Assembly (NCBI RefSeq): GCF_011397635.1
Contig: NC_064770.1
Location: forward strand, 20,243,707-20,307,706
From: Epinephelus fuscoguttatus
Lineage: Eukaryota > Chordata > Actinopteri > Perciformes > Serranidae
Direction: 5' to 3'
Length of the DNA: 64,000 nucleotides
Positions 44,988 through 56,493 of this stretch are shown in pieces. The notes below the pieces were generated by a model that saw only the letters and a list, made by a program, of their open reading frames with translations, was not told the DNA's origin and did no database searches. Positions within the stretch are counted from its first letter, which is position 1. Each line of letters begins with the position of its first letter. A program made the position numbers and the translations under genes.

Positions 44988-45305
44988 CTTATGATCACTG
45001 AATGCCTCCCTTATGGGATACACTATGTGATTCATATGCAGGCCTGTTCTGTGGCATGTAGAGCAGACGGGCTCCAGATCCGCCACACACAGGAGAAACA
45101 GTTGCTCCCCATGTGCTTCGCATGATTTATCTGGAAGCGGGGGTCTCTCTTTAACGCAAAAAGGACACTCTTTAACACGATGCTGTGTCCAGAAGTGCTC
45201 CAAGCAACTGTTGCAAAAGCTACGACCACAATTGATGCAGCAGAGCACCACTGAAGCCAGGAAGACCTCCCCGCACAAGGCGCAGCAGGAATCGTCAGTC
45301 TCCAT
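44988..45305 (-). CDS. Second TRIM RING/B-box exon (alternative first exon or partial paralogue)
   Basis: Single exon of 106 codons starting at ATG 45305 and ending in a perfect donor (AAG then GTAAGC) in phase 0, the same phase as the 42287-41886 exon. The RING is altered: C8-x2-C11, C26, then Arg28 where the zinc-binding His should be, C31-x2-C34, C47-x2-C50, plus two extra Cys at 22-23. The B-box looks complete (CEAHGE, CSTC, two His). The tail YPIREAFSDHK parallels [11 protein letters not shown] of the other exon. No coiled-coil or B30.2 exon lies between the two, so it could splice to the exons at 40,927 onward and make a second protein with the same C-terminus. It could equally be a leftover of a partial duplication. 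Confidence 0.6.
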
Positions 45306-46239
45306 CTGTGAAATTCAACGCAGCACTGATGGGTCTCTCTCTTCCAGGCAGCAGAGCCTATGTTCCTTCTGAATGTACAGTATGTACCATGAGTGTTCAA
45401 CTACATATAGTCCTGCAGCAGGAGAGAGAGCAGACCCAGCTCCTCTTGTTTCACCATAAATAAACATGTACATTAAAGGCAGGTTTTCAGCTCAGTTTCA
45501 AACCAACTAACCTGAAAGGGACATGAAAAATCTCCAAGGTAGAAAGAGATGTGAGCTATTTAATAAGCTTTACTCGTTCATTGATATCAATAGTCTTGTA
45601 ATATTGTGTTATTTCTATGTTAAAATTTGAGTTTACATTGTTTAAATGACTTTAAGTCTTTCAATGGCCACTTTCAGTTACTGTTAATACATTTTTTGGG
45701 CAAGTAAAGGCACTAAGTCTACAATGAAATACCTTCTTGTTAACACATTTATATAATTGTCAGTACAGTTAAATTTGGTATGGTCTATTTTAAATTTAAA
45801 GATGGATTTAAACAGGTAAAAGGCTCTTTTTTATTAGTCATATTATAAAGAAAATCCTCGTAAATGCAATTTATTACTATTCATTTGCTTCATCAGAATC
45901 CTGTCTGTATTACAAGCTCATAATGACAATAGAAACCTATAGAGAAAGTGAACTTAAAGCTTATAGAAGTAAAACTGATTTAATGGTGGACATTTGGAGC
46001 TTGATGTATAATGAGCCTAATTATAATAATAAATCTAGAGCAGAGTATCGACTAGACCATTTACAAAAGGCTGCAGGTTATAAAGGATTTAACACAGACA
46101 GGAATAAAGTCATTAGAAGTATCACTAATGTGCCTGCTGCTTTCTTCTCCCCTCGCACACACTTTTAACCAATATTTTTTTTATAGGATTTGTTTCATAT
46201 GTAGATATGAAAAAGGTACGTTTTAATCACATGGTCCAC
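45306..46239. other. Intergenic region upstream of the TRIM exons
   Basis: AT-rich. An 81-codon plus-strand frame at 45,923-46,168 has no recognisable similarity and no Kozak or splice support, so I do not call it a gene. A T8 run lies at about 46,171. Confidence 0.45.
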
Positions 46240-46245
46240 TTTATT
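46240..46245 (-). terminator. Candidate polyadenylation signal for VAC14
   Basis: TTTATT on the plus strand is AATAAA on the minus strand, about 820 bp after the VAC14 stop codon. Assigned by position only. Confidence 0.3.
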
Positions 46246-47061
46246 GATCTTCACATAGCAATGACAAAGGTGCGAGTTGTTTTAAGAGCACAAGACAAAC
46301 AGACACTTGTACATAGAGAAACACATATTAGCTGAAGAATATAAAAAGAAAGAAATGGAATTAAAAGGTCTGTAACATTATCGATCAGCTGCACTAATAA
46401 GTAATGGCAAGAGGTGCAACAACGTGGGCCTACCCGGAATTTATGCCAGAGTTCAGTCATCCATGGCTTCCAAAATTTAAAACCTCAGCTGAGCTGGGTC
46501 AATACTCGACACGTGAGTTTGGCTGACAAGAGATTAAGGCAACCCTGAACGCATGCTCTATTGTTACTGTTCAACAGCACACACCATGAAAATACTGTGT
46601 TTCACTCACCTGGATATTAAAAGACAGAAGTGCGCTATTTAACACTGAAATGCATGTCAGAATCACTTGAAACAATGTGGACATTTAATTTAGCTGGAAA
46701 TAATCTCAGCTGCTGACAGGGCATGATCTGGATATGGCCGTAATATCACCACCAGTAGTTATGATGTGTGAGATTGTATGTACATTCCTCAAATCTTCAC
46801 ATAAAGTAGTAACTGTTAATTAGCATGTGTGTAGTCTGAAGTGTATTAAATGTGTTGTTTTCTTATGTTACAGGACATTCTTAATTTACAAACAAATCAT
46901 TGTGTCATGATAATGTATATATATATCCAGTGCTCTGATGAGACAGTTTTTAATCATACTTAATTTTTGGCTTCAATATCTATATATTTTGTTCTTGTCC
47001 TTAACATTTTTCCTTCACCCTCCTCTCGCTGTCCTCAAGGGTCAGAGGAGGTGCAATGACT

Positions 47062-49422
47062 TCACATTAGCTTCCTGTCAGGGTGATCGGAGGCTCGTCC
47101 AGAGCGCTGGTGCCGGACCTCCAGGTGTTTACTCTGAACGCGGTCAAAGTGCTGGAGCAGCTCATTGTAATCCACCTGAGTATGAGAGGCACGCTTGGAG
47201 ACCACTTGCTTCTTTGAGTCCATGTATTTGGACTCATCCACAGTCCTCATGAGCTCCGGGTTGGGAACACACCGCAAACGGTGGGAGAGCAGCTGGAATG
47301 CCTGGCTCTGTGGCAGCAGCATCAGCAGGCCGTACAGCGCCTTAATCAGGTAAGGGTTGTTCTCCACATCCAGGAGCTGCAGGCGCAGGTAGGTAAAAAT
47401 GGGGCTCTCAATGAGCTGCACCAGCTTGTCGACCTCAATCAGGAAGTCAACCGTCACCTCCAGATCTCCAAACTTCTGGATGAGGTCATAGGCGTGTTTG
47501 TAGTTCTGTGTGAGGAAACAGAGCGACACAGTGGCCACGGGGTTGTGGCACCAGGAGCGATACAGGCAGCAAAACAAAGCGCAGCTCTCCTGAGTGCGGA
47601 GGTCCTTCAGCTGGTTGCGCAACTGAAAGAGCTCAGCCGAGGTGAGCAGGATGGTGTTGAGTGTTTGAACCATGGTGGAGGCAAATTTCAGGTCCTCCTC
47701 CTTCAGCAAGATGTCGGCCATGGAGTGGAAAATGTTCTCCGCGTGAAGCAACAGACAGAGCTGCCTGATGATGAAAGCGCCTCTGTTCTCCAGCAGCTTC
47801 CTCTCCAGACTGAAACGCTTCAGCAGGTTGATCATGAACTTGTAAAAATAGGAGTTCATACTGGGAGTGGACGGGGACGAGTCCACTACTTTGGGCTGCT
47901 GTCCTGGCTTTGCACTCTCTGGGACTTTGAGCTCCAGTTTGTTGTCTGTGCTGTCGCAGGGGCCCATTTGGTCCGTCTGGCCAGCAGGAGATGACGCTAT
48001 CTCAGCTAGCACCTCCAGATCTTTCAGTATCACCTCATCGGACTCATCAGACAGTGTTTTCAGCAGCATGGGAAACAGGCTGTCCGTATGGCGGAACATC
48101 TTGCGTGGTGTCTTGATGTAGAGGTGGTAGAGCCATTTGAGCACAGCTATGCGGGTCATCATGCCAGTGGAGGAGTCGTGTAGGTGTCTGTCCAACACCT
48201 GAACAATGCCGTCCAGGTCCAGAGTTACCTGAGGCCTGTCAGCATTCGCTGGAGCAAAGAAGCTGATATTACTTAAACCAACAGATTCTTGTGATGCATT
48301 CAGGATATCATTGCTGTCCACTTCAGTTTTAGGCTGATCCTCCTCCTTGGACGGCGACCCTGTGCTTCCACTTTTCTCCTCCTCCTCATCCTCATCATCT
48401 TCAGGGGTCACCAGCTTCATCAGACTGTGATTGCACGCACTGGCTGCTTCTTTGGTGTTCTTCTTTCTGTCGTCGTATGAGAGGCAAGGCAGCACTGCAG
48501 TCAGGATGCCAGAGGAGTAGGGGAGAACCACTCTGCCTGCAAGTTGTATAAACTCTCTCATCCAGGTCATAGCTGTCAGCTGGATCAGATCGTTTGTGAG
48601 TTTTGCTTCATCTGCAACCTGGCAGTGGATGACCAGGATGTTGGCCATCTCTGCAAACTTCACACTGGAGGGCGTCTTCTTAATCTCCTTTAAAAACTCT
48701 CCGAGCACCACTTCACATGTCCTGCGGATCTCCTTGCTGTTGTCTCCCAGGATCTGGAAGAGCCCATCCAGGATCTCGGGGAGGTAGTCTAACAAGTTGA
48801 TGTCTGGCACGGACTCCAGAACGTGGATCCAGGAGATAATAAACTGCCGAGCATATTGATTATTGGAGTAGATTCTCTCTCTGAGCAGGGGGACAAACGC
48901 CACTAAGTCAAACTTGTTACTCTCTGTCACAATGTCTTTCAGCAGTCTGTCCAAGAGTTCAGATCCGCTTTTCACATTGGGGTCTGGGTCTGCTGCGAGC
49001 TTGCTGAGCCCATCAAAGAGCAGGTTGAAGTGGGGAAGCACAGCTCCCCTGGCCACTTTGACTATGTTATACAGGGCCTCGCAGGCATAGTAGCGCAGGC
49101 GGCTGTCTGAGTCATTAAAGCACGTGAGCACAGGCTCAATAAGCTCCTTCAGATACAGACCTGAGTCCTTGCCGAGAGCGATGGAGCAGGCTGCCAGTCC
49201 AATGAGACCCCCCTTCCGGCTGTGGGGGTGCTGGGAAAGCGCAAACTCCGAGGCCAGGATCTGGATGACATGTCTGATTTGAGTAGAGTTGTTCTGAGCC
49301 ACAAACTCCCGCACTAGTTTCTCTATCTCCAGAGCTGCCACTTTCCTCTTCTCGTACAGTTTGTCATTCAGAGCCCTCACAATGTTGGGCGTCAGAGGTG
49401 AAAAGTCCTTTTCCGTGTTCAT
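47062..49422 (-). CDS. vac14: VAC14, scaffold of the PIKfyve complex, in one exon
   Basis: HEAT-repeat scaffold that holds PIKfyve (Fab1) and FIG4 together on endosomes and controls PI(3,5)P2 levels. One uninterrupted frame of 786 codons covers the whole protein, from [20 protein letters not shown] to [20 protein letters not shown]; human VAC14 is 782 aa. N-terminal HEAT repeats are strongly conserved, including L156, the residue changed in the mouse ingls mutant. An acidic tract (EDDEDEEEE, 341-349) lies in the variable linker. The C-terminal FIG4-binding and self-association half is intact ([40 protein letters not shown]). Human VAC14 has about 19 exons, so loss of every intron points to a retrogene or a retrocopy that replaced the parent. 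No disabling change is seen. It is divergent from the zinc-finger gene at 49,763, sharing a 340-bp gap. Confidence 0.95.
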   Translation of the reverse strand: MNTEKDFSPLTPNIVRALNDKLYEKRKVAALEIEKLVREFVAQNNSTQIRHVIQILASEFALSQHPHSRKGGLIGLAACSIALGKDSGLYLKELIEPVLTCFNDSDSRLRYYACEALYNIVKVARGAVLPHFNLLFDGLSKLAADPDPNVKSGSELLDRLLKDIVTESNKFDLVAFVPLLRERIYSNNQYARQFIISWIHVLESVPDINLLDYLPEILDGLFQILGDNSKEIRRTCEVVLGEFLKEIKKTPSSVKFAEMANILVIHCQVADEAKLTNDLIQLTAMTWMREFIQLAGRVVLPYSSGILTAVLPCLSYDDRKKNTKEAASACNHSLMKLVTPEDDEDEEEEKSGSTGSPSKEEDQPKTEVDSNDILNASQESVGLSNISFFAPANADRPQVTLDLDGIVQVLDRHLHDSSTGMMTRIAVLKWLYHLYIKTPRKMFRHTDSLFPMLLKTLSDESDEVILKDLEVLAEIASSPAGQTDQMGPCDSTDNKLELKVPESAKPGQQPKVVDSSPSTPSMNSYFYKFMINLLKRFSLERKLLENRGAFIIRQLCLLLHAENIFHSMADILLKEEDLKFASTMVQTLNTILLTSAELFQLRNQLKDLRTQESCALFCCLYRSWCHNPVATVSLCFLTQNYKHAYDLIQKFGDLEVTVDFLIEVDKLVQLIESPIFTYLRLQLLDVENNPYLIKALYGLLMLLPQSQAFQLLSHRLRCVPNPELMRTVDESKYMDSKKQVVSKRASHTQVDYNELLQHFDRVQSKHLEVRHQRSGRASDHPDRKLM

Positions 49423-49762
49423 GGTCGTAGCTGAGGTTTAACCGGATGTCCTCTACTGAAATATACGTTTAAACGCGTGAAAGCCGTCTGCATTTATGAT
49501 AATTTATTAAAGAAAACACATCGGTTCTTCTCGGGGAATCAGGAAGCTCTGTAATAAAACGCAGCTGACCGGTTACATCCGCCGGAAATACGTCACGGCT
49601 GCTACATTTATTTAGTTCCCGCTTTGCGAGAACCGTTAGCTCAAATTAGCATCATTAGCGACGCGCACAGCTAATGTATTTCACACTGCTTCGCTACCAC
49701 TGTGTTCACATTTGTTCCTTAGCTGTTGAAGAGGTTTTTTGTTGTCTCAGCCGGCTTTAACA
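49423..49762. promoter_or_regulatory. Divergent promoter between VAC14 and a zinc-finger gene
   Basis: Only 340 bp separate the two start codons on opposite strands. The gap holds an ETS-type CCGGAA (49582-49587) directly followed by a CRE-like TACGTCA (49589-49595), both common in TATA-less housekeeping promoters. No TATA box is evident. Bidirectional use is inferred. Confidence 0.55.
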
Positions 49763-52700
49763 ATGGCGAACCGCTTCTCTTTCCACTCACAGCTCTCCAC
49801 CATCATGGAGACGATGGCCAGGTCTGCCCTGAGTCAGATATGCAAGCTGGTGGATGAAGACACGGCGGAGCTCCGGCTGCGGTTGTCTCAGCTCCTGGTG
49901 GCTAACACCGCCCTGGCAGAGAAAGTGAACAGCCTGGAGTGCGAGCTGACCATTGTGAGAAGCGACTCCCCCAGACTGTGTAAAAGTTATCGCAGCGTAG
50001 GTGTACAAACTGTGTGCCACGGGGACGGGGACGCTTATGGTACTTTTATTGTTTCACCGTAACAAAGGCAGAGATCGGCTGCATGGTTTCTCGTGTTCAC
50101 TTTTCCGCTGATTTACTTTTGTTGTTTGACTCTTCCTCAGGGTCTGGGTCGCCCACCATAGAGGGGATCTTTGGGAAAGATTGGTGTATGAATCTGTGGA
50201 AAGACAGAGACCCGTGCAGTGTGGAGAGAGACTCACCGCAGTCCTCTGAGGTAGTAAGAAGAAGGTTTACACAGCTGTTAAATGTTTGATACCTATATAG
50301 CATTGAGCAATAAAACATGCTGCACAGCTGGTTATATGCAGGTCTGAAGGTGAAATATACAAACTGCAGAATGATGTTAATATTGCAACAGAAAAATGTG
50401 CTTATGCACAATGAAAAGCATGTGTAATATCGTTAGGGAGTTTAAATAGGCTCTCAAAAATGTCTAAACCATGTCATGTAGGTCATAAAACGTGTATATT
50501 CATATTATTATTAAAGGAATAATGGGTACAAAAGTCAGATACCACACTAAGGGATGCATCTAAGAAATATTGCTATCAGTAAAGGGGAACTTAGGGTCAA
50601 AGACAGTCCAAAAATATAAGTAAACATGAACATTTCTCTCCCAAATCCAAAAACTAGAGTGCTAAAACTCAAATTTGTGACATCAGGGTATAAAGTCTGG
50701 AGCTGCTCCACTGACAGTGACTGGTGACAGATGTTATAGATGTCACTGGGAGCACTCATGGGAATAATCTGTGTATATGGGTATGTTTCTGTGTCAGAGC
50801 TGAGGACATGACAACAGAATAAAGCTCATTCACGTGTAAAAAAGCAAACAAACATTTAGTTGGCCCACAAAATCAGGCTCCAGACTTTATACCATATGGC
50901 ATCGCAAGTTTGAGACGTACTTCTCTGGTTTCTGGCTTTAAGAGGAAATAGCTCCTGTTCACGAATATTGACATCAATAAATCATAAAAGTTAAGGAGAC
51001 ACAGTTGTCCCAAGAAGGAAAACATATTTCAGCCCAAAAGCTTTTACAGTAAGAGCTTCTCAGAGAGTTACTAGCAACCAGACCTGCTATTAAACCTCAT
51101 CATTGCATGCTCGCCTTGTCTGCACTGCTTTGTCTGTGTTCGTCAGACTGTCCGTCTGGTTTTACCTGTTCGTTGTCATGTAGCGTGATTTTAATGTGTA
51201 ATCCATGTTGTAACTGTTTGTGCTGAATGTCTCCTTAACATTCATCACTTTGCATTTTGCATGCCCTACTTTGCATGGTGCTTGCTTTTCTAACCTAAGC
51301 TTTTATTATTCTGTTAAGCTGTTCGTGTTTAGCTTTGTCCGGTTGCGATTTTACATGTTGTGTGTTTTATTTGTTGGCCAATTTTAACATCAGGCCGAAT
51401 GACAACAGTTGAAAATGAGCCTTTCTGTCTAACACTGGCACATTTGCAGTGATGTGGATTAATGTGCATTGTCTCTGAAAATGAATAAATAAAAGAAATA
51501 CTACAACTTTGTTTGCTAAAATGTCTAGTAGTTATATAATTCATTCATTCATTATTTATTTTTGTCATGCCAAATCGTGCACGTACAAAGCATGTGGAAA
51601 AAGAAACAAACTAAAAGCAAAACCAAATCATCCGAAATTAACCTCTACATGAGAAACCACCAAATATCTTCAGATAATCTCGATAAAGAGCTTCTTTCTC
51701 TTCTCCCTGTTCAGATAACAGACTAATTTATGTTTGATGTGTGAACAGCCATCTCAGTCTTGTGCTTTTTCCATATTTACAAAATCAGTATCTATTTTGA
51801 TCTTACTAAGCAAAGCATTTTGCAGTTCACACTGAAAATGAACAGTAGAAAATAAAATGGCACTCATTTTCTGTATCGTTCAGACACCACAATGGACACA
51901 TCTGCTTTTCTTCTTCTAGATTAACACACTGTCCAGTTTCAAAAGTCAAAGGTGACATACCAGATCTCAGCTGAGCACTTAGAGATCTTTGCTTTTAAGA
52001 CAAATTATGTATAACATAAGTCTCTGCACCATATTCAGTCTTTGTTTAGTCTGTATGCCATCAGCCCACTGTCCTTTGTCTTTGGCAAACACGGATTCTC
52101 TAAACAAACCAATTTTGGACCTTTTTTTATTTAACACTCAATCTAATAATAGTTATTTTACATTTTTCGTTTATTGCTGCTGACAGGAAGAATTAATAAT
52201 CAAAATTGCTGCTTATTTTTTTGCTGATTGACTACTCGACTGATTATTTCAGTTCTTGTCAGATTCAGCATCGCTGTCACAGAAGATGCTGCTGTATTTA
52301 ATGACAGTTTGGCATTTGGACTTTTTCCATTTTACAGTTCACGGCGACACTGTCCAACCACATTACTGTGACTGAGATCAAAGAGGAGGATGTGGAGGAC
52401 GCTACCAGCAGCTGCCAGCAGGAAGCACTTAGTACAGAAGGTGAGAGAGTGAAGGGGCGTTGGCGTGAGGGAACACAAAGCAGCCTGCAGCTTTAGATGT
52501 TTTTTTTTTTTGTTTTTGAGTGTTTGACTTTGTATTTTTATGCAGCAGAACATAAAGAAAGCATGGCTGAGGAACCAGAGCAACCGTCAGTGGGTATCTC
52601 AGCCGACGGCAGCACTTGCAGCCTGCCGTTTGATCCGGATGCAGAGCCGGCTGTGTGTGCAGGCGGTATGGAAGAAGAGTCCATGCAGCTGATTTGCATC

Positions 52701-53411
52701 AGTGACTCAGAGGAAGCCTTCAGCTCTCATATCATTCCAATAGAGGAGGAGGATGATGATGACGATGACAATGTAGAGTTTGTTACAGAAAGTCAGCAAG
52801 AGCCGACGATGAACGCTGAATGTGGGCCCAGTAATGAAGAACAGCACACTTTACCTGCAGACAACTCAGACAACAGCACAGCTCCAGATGAACACACGGG
52901 TGACGACTTTAATATGCTTCAGGTAGAAAGCACAAGAGCCCCGGACAATGGGAAATTCAGTTGTGAAATATGTGGCAGGACGTTCTTCCACAAAGGCACC
53001 CTAACACACCACATGAAGTCCCACAAGTCCAACTTTTGCAACATTTGTAAGCAGCACTTCCCTCGCCGGCACAAGTTCAACACGCACACCTGCGTGCCCC
53101 CGGCTCCCTCTCAGCCGGTCAGCAGATCATGCGAGCTGTGTGGGAAGACCTTTGCGAATCCATCAGCTCTGAGGATTCACTACCTCGTCCACACGGGAGA
53201 GAAACCACACAGGTGCAGCTTCTGTGGGAAAGGGTTCACCCAGAAAGGCAATCTGAAATGTCACCTTCGTATCCATACTGGAGAGAGACCGTTCTGCTGT
53301 GTCAAATGTGGGAAGACATTCACGCAAAAGGTCAACCTCAACCATCACTTAATGTCGCACAGAAAACAAGAGTTCCCCAAGGCTAGGAGACATCAACCTG
53401 TCAGGGACTGA
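49763..53411 (+). CDS. C2H2 zinc-finger protein, five fingers, GKDWC-motif family
   Basis: Likely DNA-binding nuclear regulator, 451 aa. Exons: 49763-50039, 50141-50250, 52338-52440, 52546-53411. Exon 1 encodes an N-terminal helical or coiled-coil segment (FHSQLSTIMETMARSAL, LVDEDTAELRLRLSQL). Exon 2 carries IEGIFGKDWCMNLWKD. Exon 3 (103 nt) carries EIKEED, which fits a SUMO-attachment consensus. Exon 4 has an acidic run (EEEDDDDDDN) and the fingers: FSCEICGRTF, NFCNICKQHF (ending H-x-C, unusual), SCELCGKTF, HRCSFCGKGF and FCCVKCGKTF, with HTGEKPH and HTGERPF linkers between the last three. The exon 4 acceptor is a NAGNAG (CAGCAG), allowing one-residue variation. The first ATG of the exon was chosen. 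Two neighbours share this exon plan. Targets cannot be inferred. Confidence 0.85.
50510..50960. repeat. Interspersed repeat in zinc-finger intron 2
   Basis: Text such as AAAAACTAGAGTGCTAAAA, CTCCAGACTTTATACC and TTCTCTGGTTTCTGGC recurs at 63,684-63,890 in an intron of another zinc-finger gene, in the same plus-strand orientation although the genes are opposed. It is therefore a mobile repeat rather than a trace of gene duplication. Class unknown. Confidence 0.55.
51080..51510 (+). repeat. Possible LINE 3' end
   Basis: Non-coding stretch ending GAATAAATAAAAGAAATAC, with a style resembling fish LINE 3' tails. No reverse transcriptase frame is visible, so this is a weak call. Confidence 0.25.
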
Positions 53412-53617
53412 CAAGAACTATAGCTTTATTTATCTGAATGCGTCATGTGGTACTCATGTTAGTGTAGGGGCATTTAATGCCATGTTTGTATCAAGTCGTA
53501 GTCTGTACTGTAGTGCTAGAAAAAAAACAAGATGTCCTGTTTTTGCCAGTTAATTTAACCATTAAGTACTTAGATGTTGTCTCTGTCCTTATAATGAAAC
53601 ACATGAATGTTCTTTTT

Positions 53618-53623
53618 ATTAAA
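53618..53623 (+). terminator. Candidate polyadenylation signal ATTAAA
   Basis: A common AATAAA variant about 210 bp after the zinc-finger stop codon at 53,411. Confidence 0.35.
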
Positions 53624-53944
53624 CTTTTATTAGATAGAACTCTCCTTTTAAAGTGTGAGTTATTCGTTGTCTAATCTATACTGAAGTTGTCTTCACCTTG
53701 AGGAATCAGTTTTACAGCTGAGTTTACATGTTCAACTTTGACAATCAGAACGGGGCTCCATAAGGGGCATGCAGGTCTGAGTGAAAACGGGGGAAAAAAA
53801 ATCAACAGCACAAGATTTCTTTCTTGGGCAGCCATAATTCACTAGGCTAGGTCAGTGTGGTGCATTCAAGGGAATCATATTATTACAGACAAAATTAGCC
53901 ATGACATTAAACCCACTTACAGGTGAAGTGAGTAACATTGATTG

Positions 53945-54536
53945 TTGCAATACAATGTTCTGCTGGGCAACCTTGAGGTCCTCACATTCATTTGGATGAC
54001 CCGCCACATACTTAAACACCATGGCAGACCCAAGTATACCCCGTCATGGCAACAGCACTCCCCGATGACCGAAAAAGTGCTCACGCATGCCACGAGGAAT
54101 GTGACAAAGAGCTTAAGGTGTCAACCAGGCTTCCAGATTCCCCACATCCAAATCTGATTGAGCATCTGCGGGACATGCCGGTACCCCAGAGGTCATGCGT
54201 CATGTGGCCTCCTTAGGTATCTGGCACCAGGGTGTCCTGGGGGTTGCAAGTTAGGGCCTCCATGGATCGACTTTTTCCGGCACGTCCCACAGATGCTAGT
54301 TTGTGTTGGGGTCTGGGGTATTTGGAGGTCAGTTTGATGCCTTGAGCTCTTTGTCATGTTCCTGAGCAGTTTTTGAGGTGTGGCATAGCACGCTGTCATG
54401 CTCGGGGGTGGGGGGTACTGCCATCTGGGAGGGCGTGTACTTGGCCCGCAATGGTATTTGGGTGGGTGGTGCGTGTCAAGTTGCATCCACATGAATGCCA
54501 GGGCCCAAGGTTTCCCAGCAGGACATTACCAATGTC
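53945..54536. mobile_element. Fold-back pair of decayed Tc1/mariner transposase fragments
   Basis: The two halves are imperfect inverted copies. For example TGCTGGGCAACCTTG on the left faces CAAGGTTTCCCAGCA on the right, and AGCATCTGCGGGACATGCCGG-like text faces its reverse complement near 54,292. Each half resembles the C-terminal part of a Tc1-like transposase: PHPNLIEHLRD on the plus strand corresponds to the family's SPDLNPIEHLWD. Both halves are broken DNA-transposon remains. Confidence 0.6.
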
Positions 54537-55131
54537 ATTCACTCACAGCAGTTTTGATGTTACGGCTAATCGGTGGAAGTGCTCAGTAGAAGTAACTGCT
54601 CTGTTCAAGTGTGATGAAAGTTCATTACATAATAAAATATGTGACTTCTTAAAACAGAAATTAAAACAAAAAAATAATGAACATTTGGCTTGACTGTACA
54701 CTGACAACATTTCTTTCTACAATTATGATGCAGCCACACAAATACATTTAGTTTTAACAGTAACACCATTTCTGGATCTCATTTGAGGATTATGTAACCA
54801 ACACACATCAATATTTCATAACAGTTGTGTTTCACAAACAGACAGAGCTGCCCTCTTTCTGTTTAATTAAACGACAACAGATTAGGCATGACATGTGAAA
54901 TACAAAGCAGAGGTGAGAGCTGGGTAATGAAGCAAACAGAGGAGGTTGTTTTACTTCCACACTGTTGTGAAGAGGTAGATTTGAAGGTTTATGCTACATG
55001 TGTGCAAACAGTGGAACAGTAGTCCGACTTATTTTGGCATTATTCGACACAGGCCTTTGGTGGCATGAAATATGACACTGAGGTATGTATTATCTGTTCG
55101 GCAGCCGTACGACAACATGCGATGGACACCA

Positions 55132-56022
55132 CAGGATTCCCACGGTCACTGAAAACCTGAAAAAGTCATGGAATTTTACAATCTCATTTTCCAGGTTTGG
55201 GAGTGTCATGGATCTTGAAACTTTTGAAAAACTCCTAGAATATTGTGTGTAAAATAAATTAATTGTTACAGTAATCTTTCATGGATAACCCTCCATGTAA
55301 TGAAGCATGACGGCAACTTTATCTTCTGTAGCTGTTAACATAAAGCAGCTCTATGTCAATGTTTACCATCACATATGTTTCTTCCTTATTTTCCTAACAC
55401 TCTGCCTCCCCTTCCTCATGTGCTGGCTAGCTGGAATTATGTGCGACTAAAGTTTGAATCTGATATGTAGAGTGAGTAAGAGGCAAATAATGTGACAGAG
55501 TTGGAGGAAAAAAGGAAGTGCTGCACTGGGTTAAAAGCTGTGTCGTTAGAATAAAATAAAATCAGGTGCTCTTCAAGGATGGGCAAAGAGTCACTTGAAG
55601 ACACGCATTTCTGTCAGTGTGGTTTTTTGTCTAGTGGGGCTAAACCAATATATCACCTGACCTGTGTCACATGACCCTCACATGTTTTACACCCTGATGA
55701 GAACTCTCTAGTCGAAACTTGTGGTTATTCATGTACTAATAAAAGATTTTGAACTACAGTCAGAGGGCCTCAGGTGCATTTTTGGACTGGCTGCCTGTAC
55801 TATGGACTTCTACACTGAGTGTTTATCTTTAATGTGATGCTGTTATTTAACATGTGGGATCATGAGTCCCAAATTTTCTATATCTACTACTTAGAATTTG
55901 TACTGCGTTTTTCAAAAAGGTGCCTTGTTCATGTTCTACATTGTGAACAGTCGTGGAAATTTCATCATGGGTGCTAGAAAAGTCATAAAAAGTTTTGAAA
56001 TTTTGTCCATGTGGGAACCCTG
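55132..56022. mobile_element. Non-autonomous element with CAGGGTTCCCAC-type ends
   Basis: The left end CAGGATTCCCACGG and the right end, reversed, CAGGGTTCCCACATGG form terminal inverted repeats, with AAAGTCATGGAATTTTAC and AAAACTTTTTATGACTTTTC as inner ends. I recognise this as a widespread fish hAT-type family. No clear target duplication or transposase frame is seen. Confidence 0.6.
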
Positions 56023-56493
56023 GATACAATGGAAGTATTTTTGCCTTAGTTTCAATGAGCACTTCACATTACATGGAAGCAGCAAATAAGTCTCATCAGA
56101 TCCGTGACTCTTATCTATCACAACATGTCGTGAAGTTGAGTTTAAAGGCTTGTTGAGGGCATCATAAATTCAACAATGACCTGCCCCCGCAACCTGTCAA
56201 ATAAACTGAATCCCACCAAATCTAATTCTACATTAGAGAGGACAGATATTCTTTGTTCTCTTGTTTGGCTGCAGCAACATTTCTATCAGCAGTAAAGCTA
56301 AAAACACGTCAAACAAACTAATATTTTTACAGCAGCACCGTTAACCATACAGGCTATAACACAAGCCTTCCTTTGATGCAGACGGAGTATTTCAAATCTA
56401 CAGTTTCCATCCACATTTCCTATAGACGTGCTGGCACATTTTGAGCCAACAAGAGTTCATTGAAGTTCAGATCAGACAGCATGGTTCGATCTC

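Larger units (their letters stand above)
53624..56493. other. Intergenic region between two zinc-finger genes
   Basis: No gene is supported. It holds the Tc1/mariner fold-back (53,945-54,536) and a CAGGGTTCCCAC-type element (55,132-56,022), with AT-rich filler between. Confidence 0.5.

Noticed and set aside
45923-46168. 81-codon plus-strand open frame
   Set aside because: No recognisable domain, no promoter or splice support, and very AT-rich codons; length is within chance expectation.
47281-47994. 237-codon plus-strand open frame
   Set aside because: It is the opposite-strand shadow of VAC14, whose minus-strand frame is full length and highly conserved.
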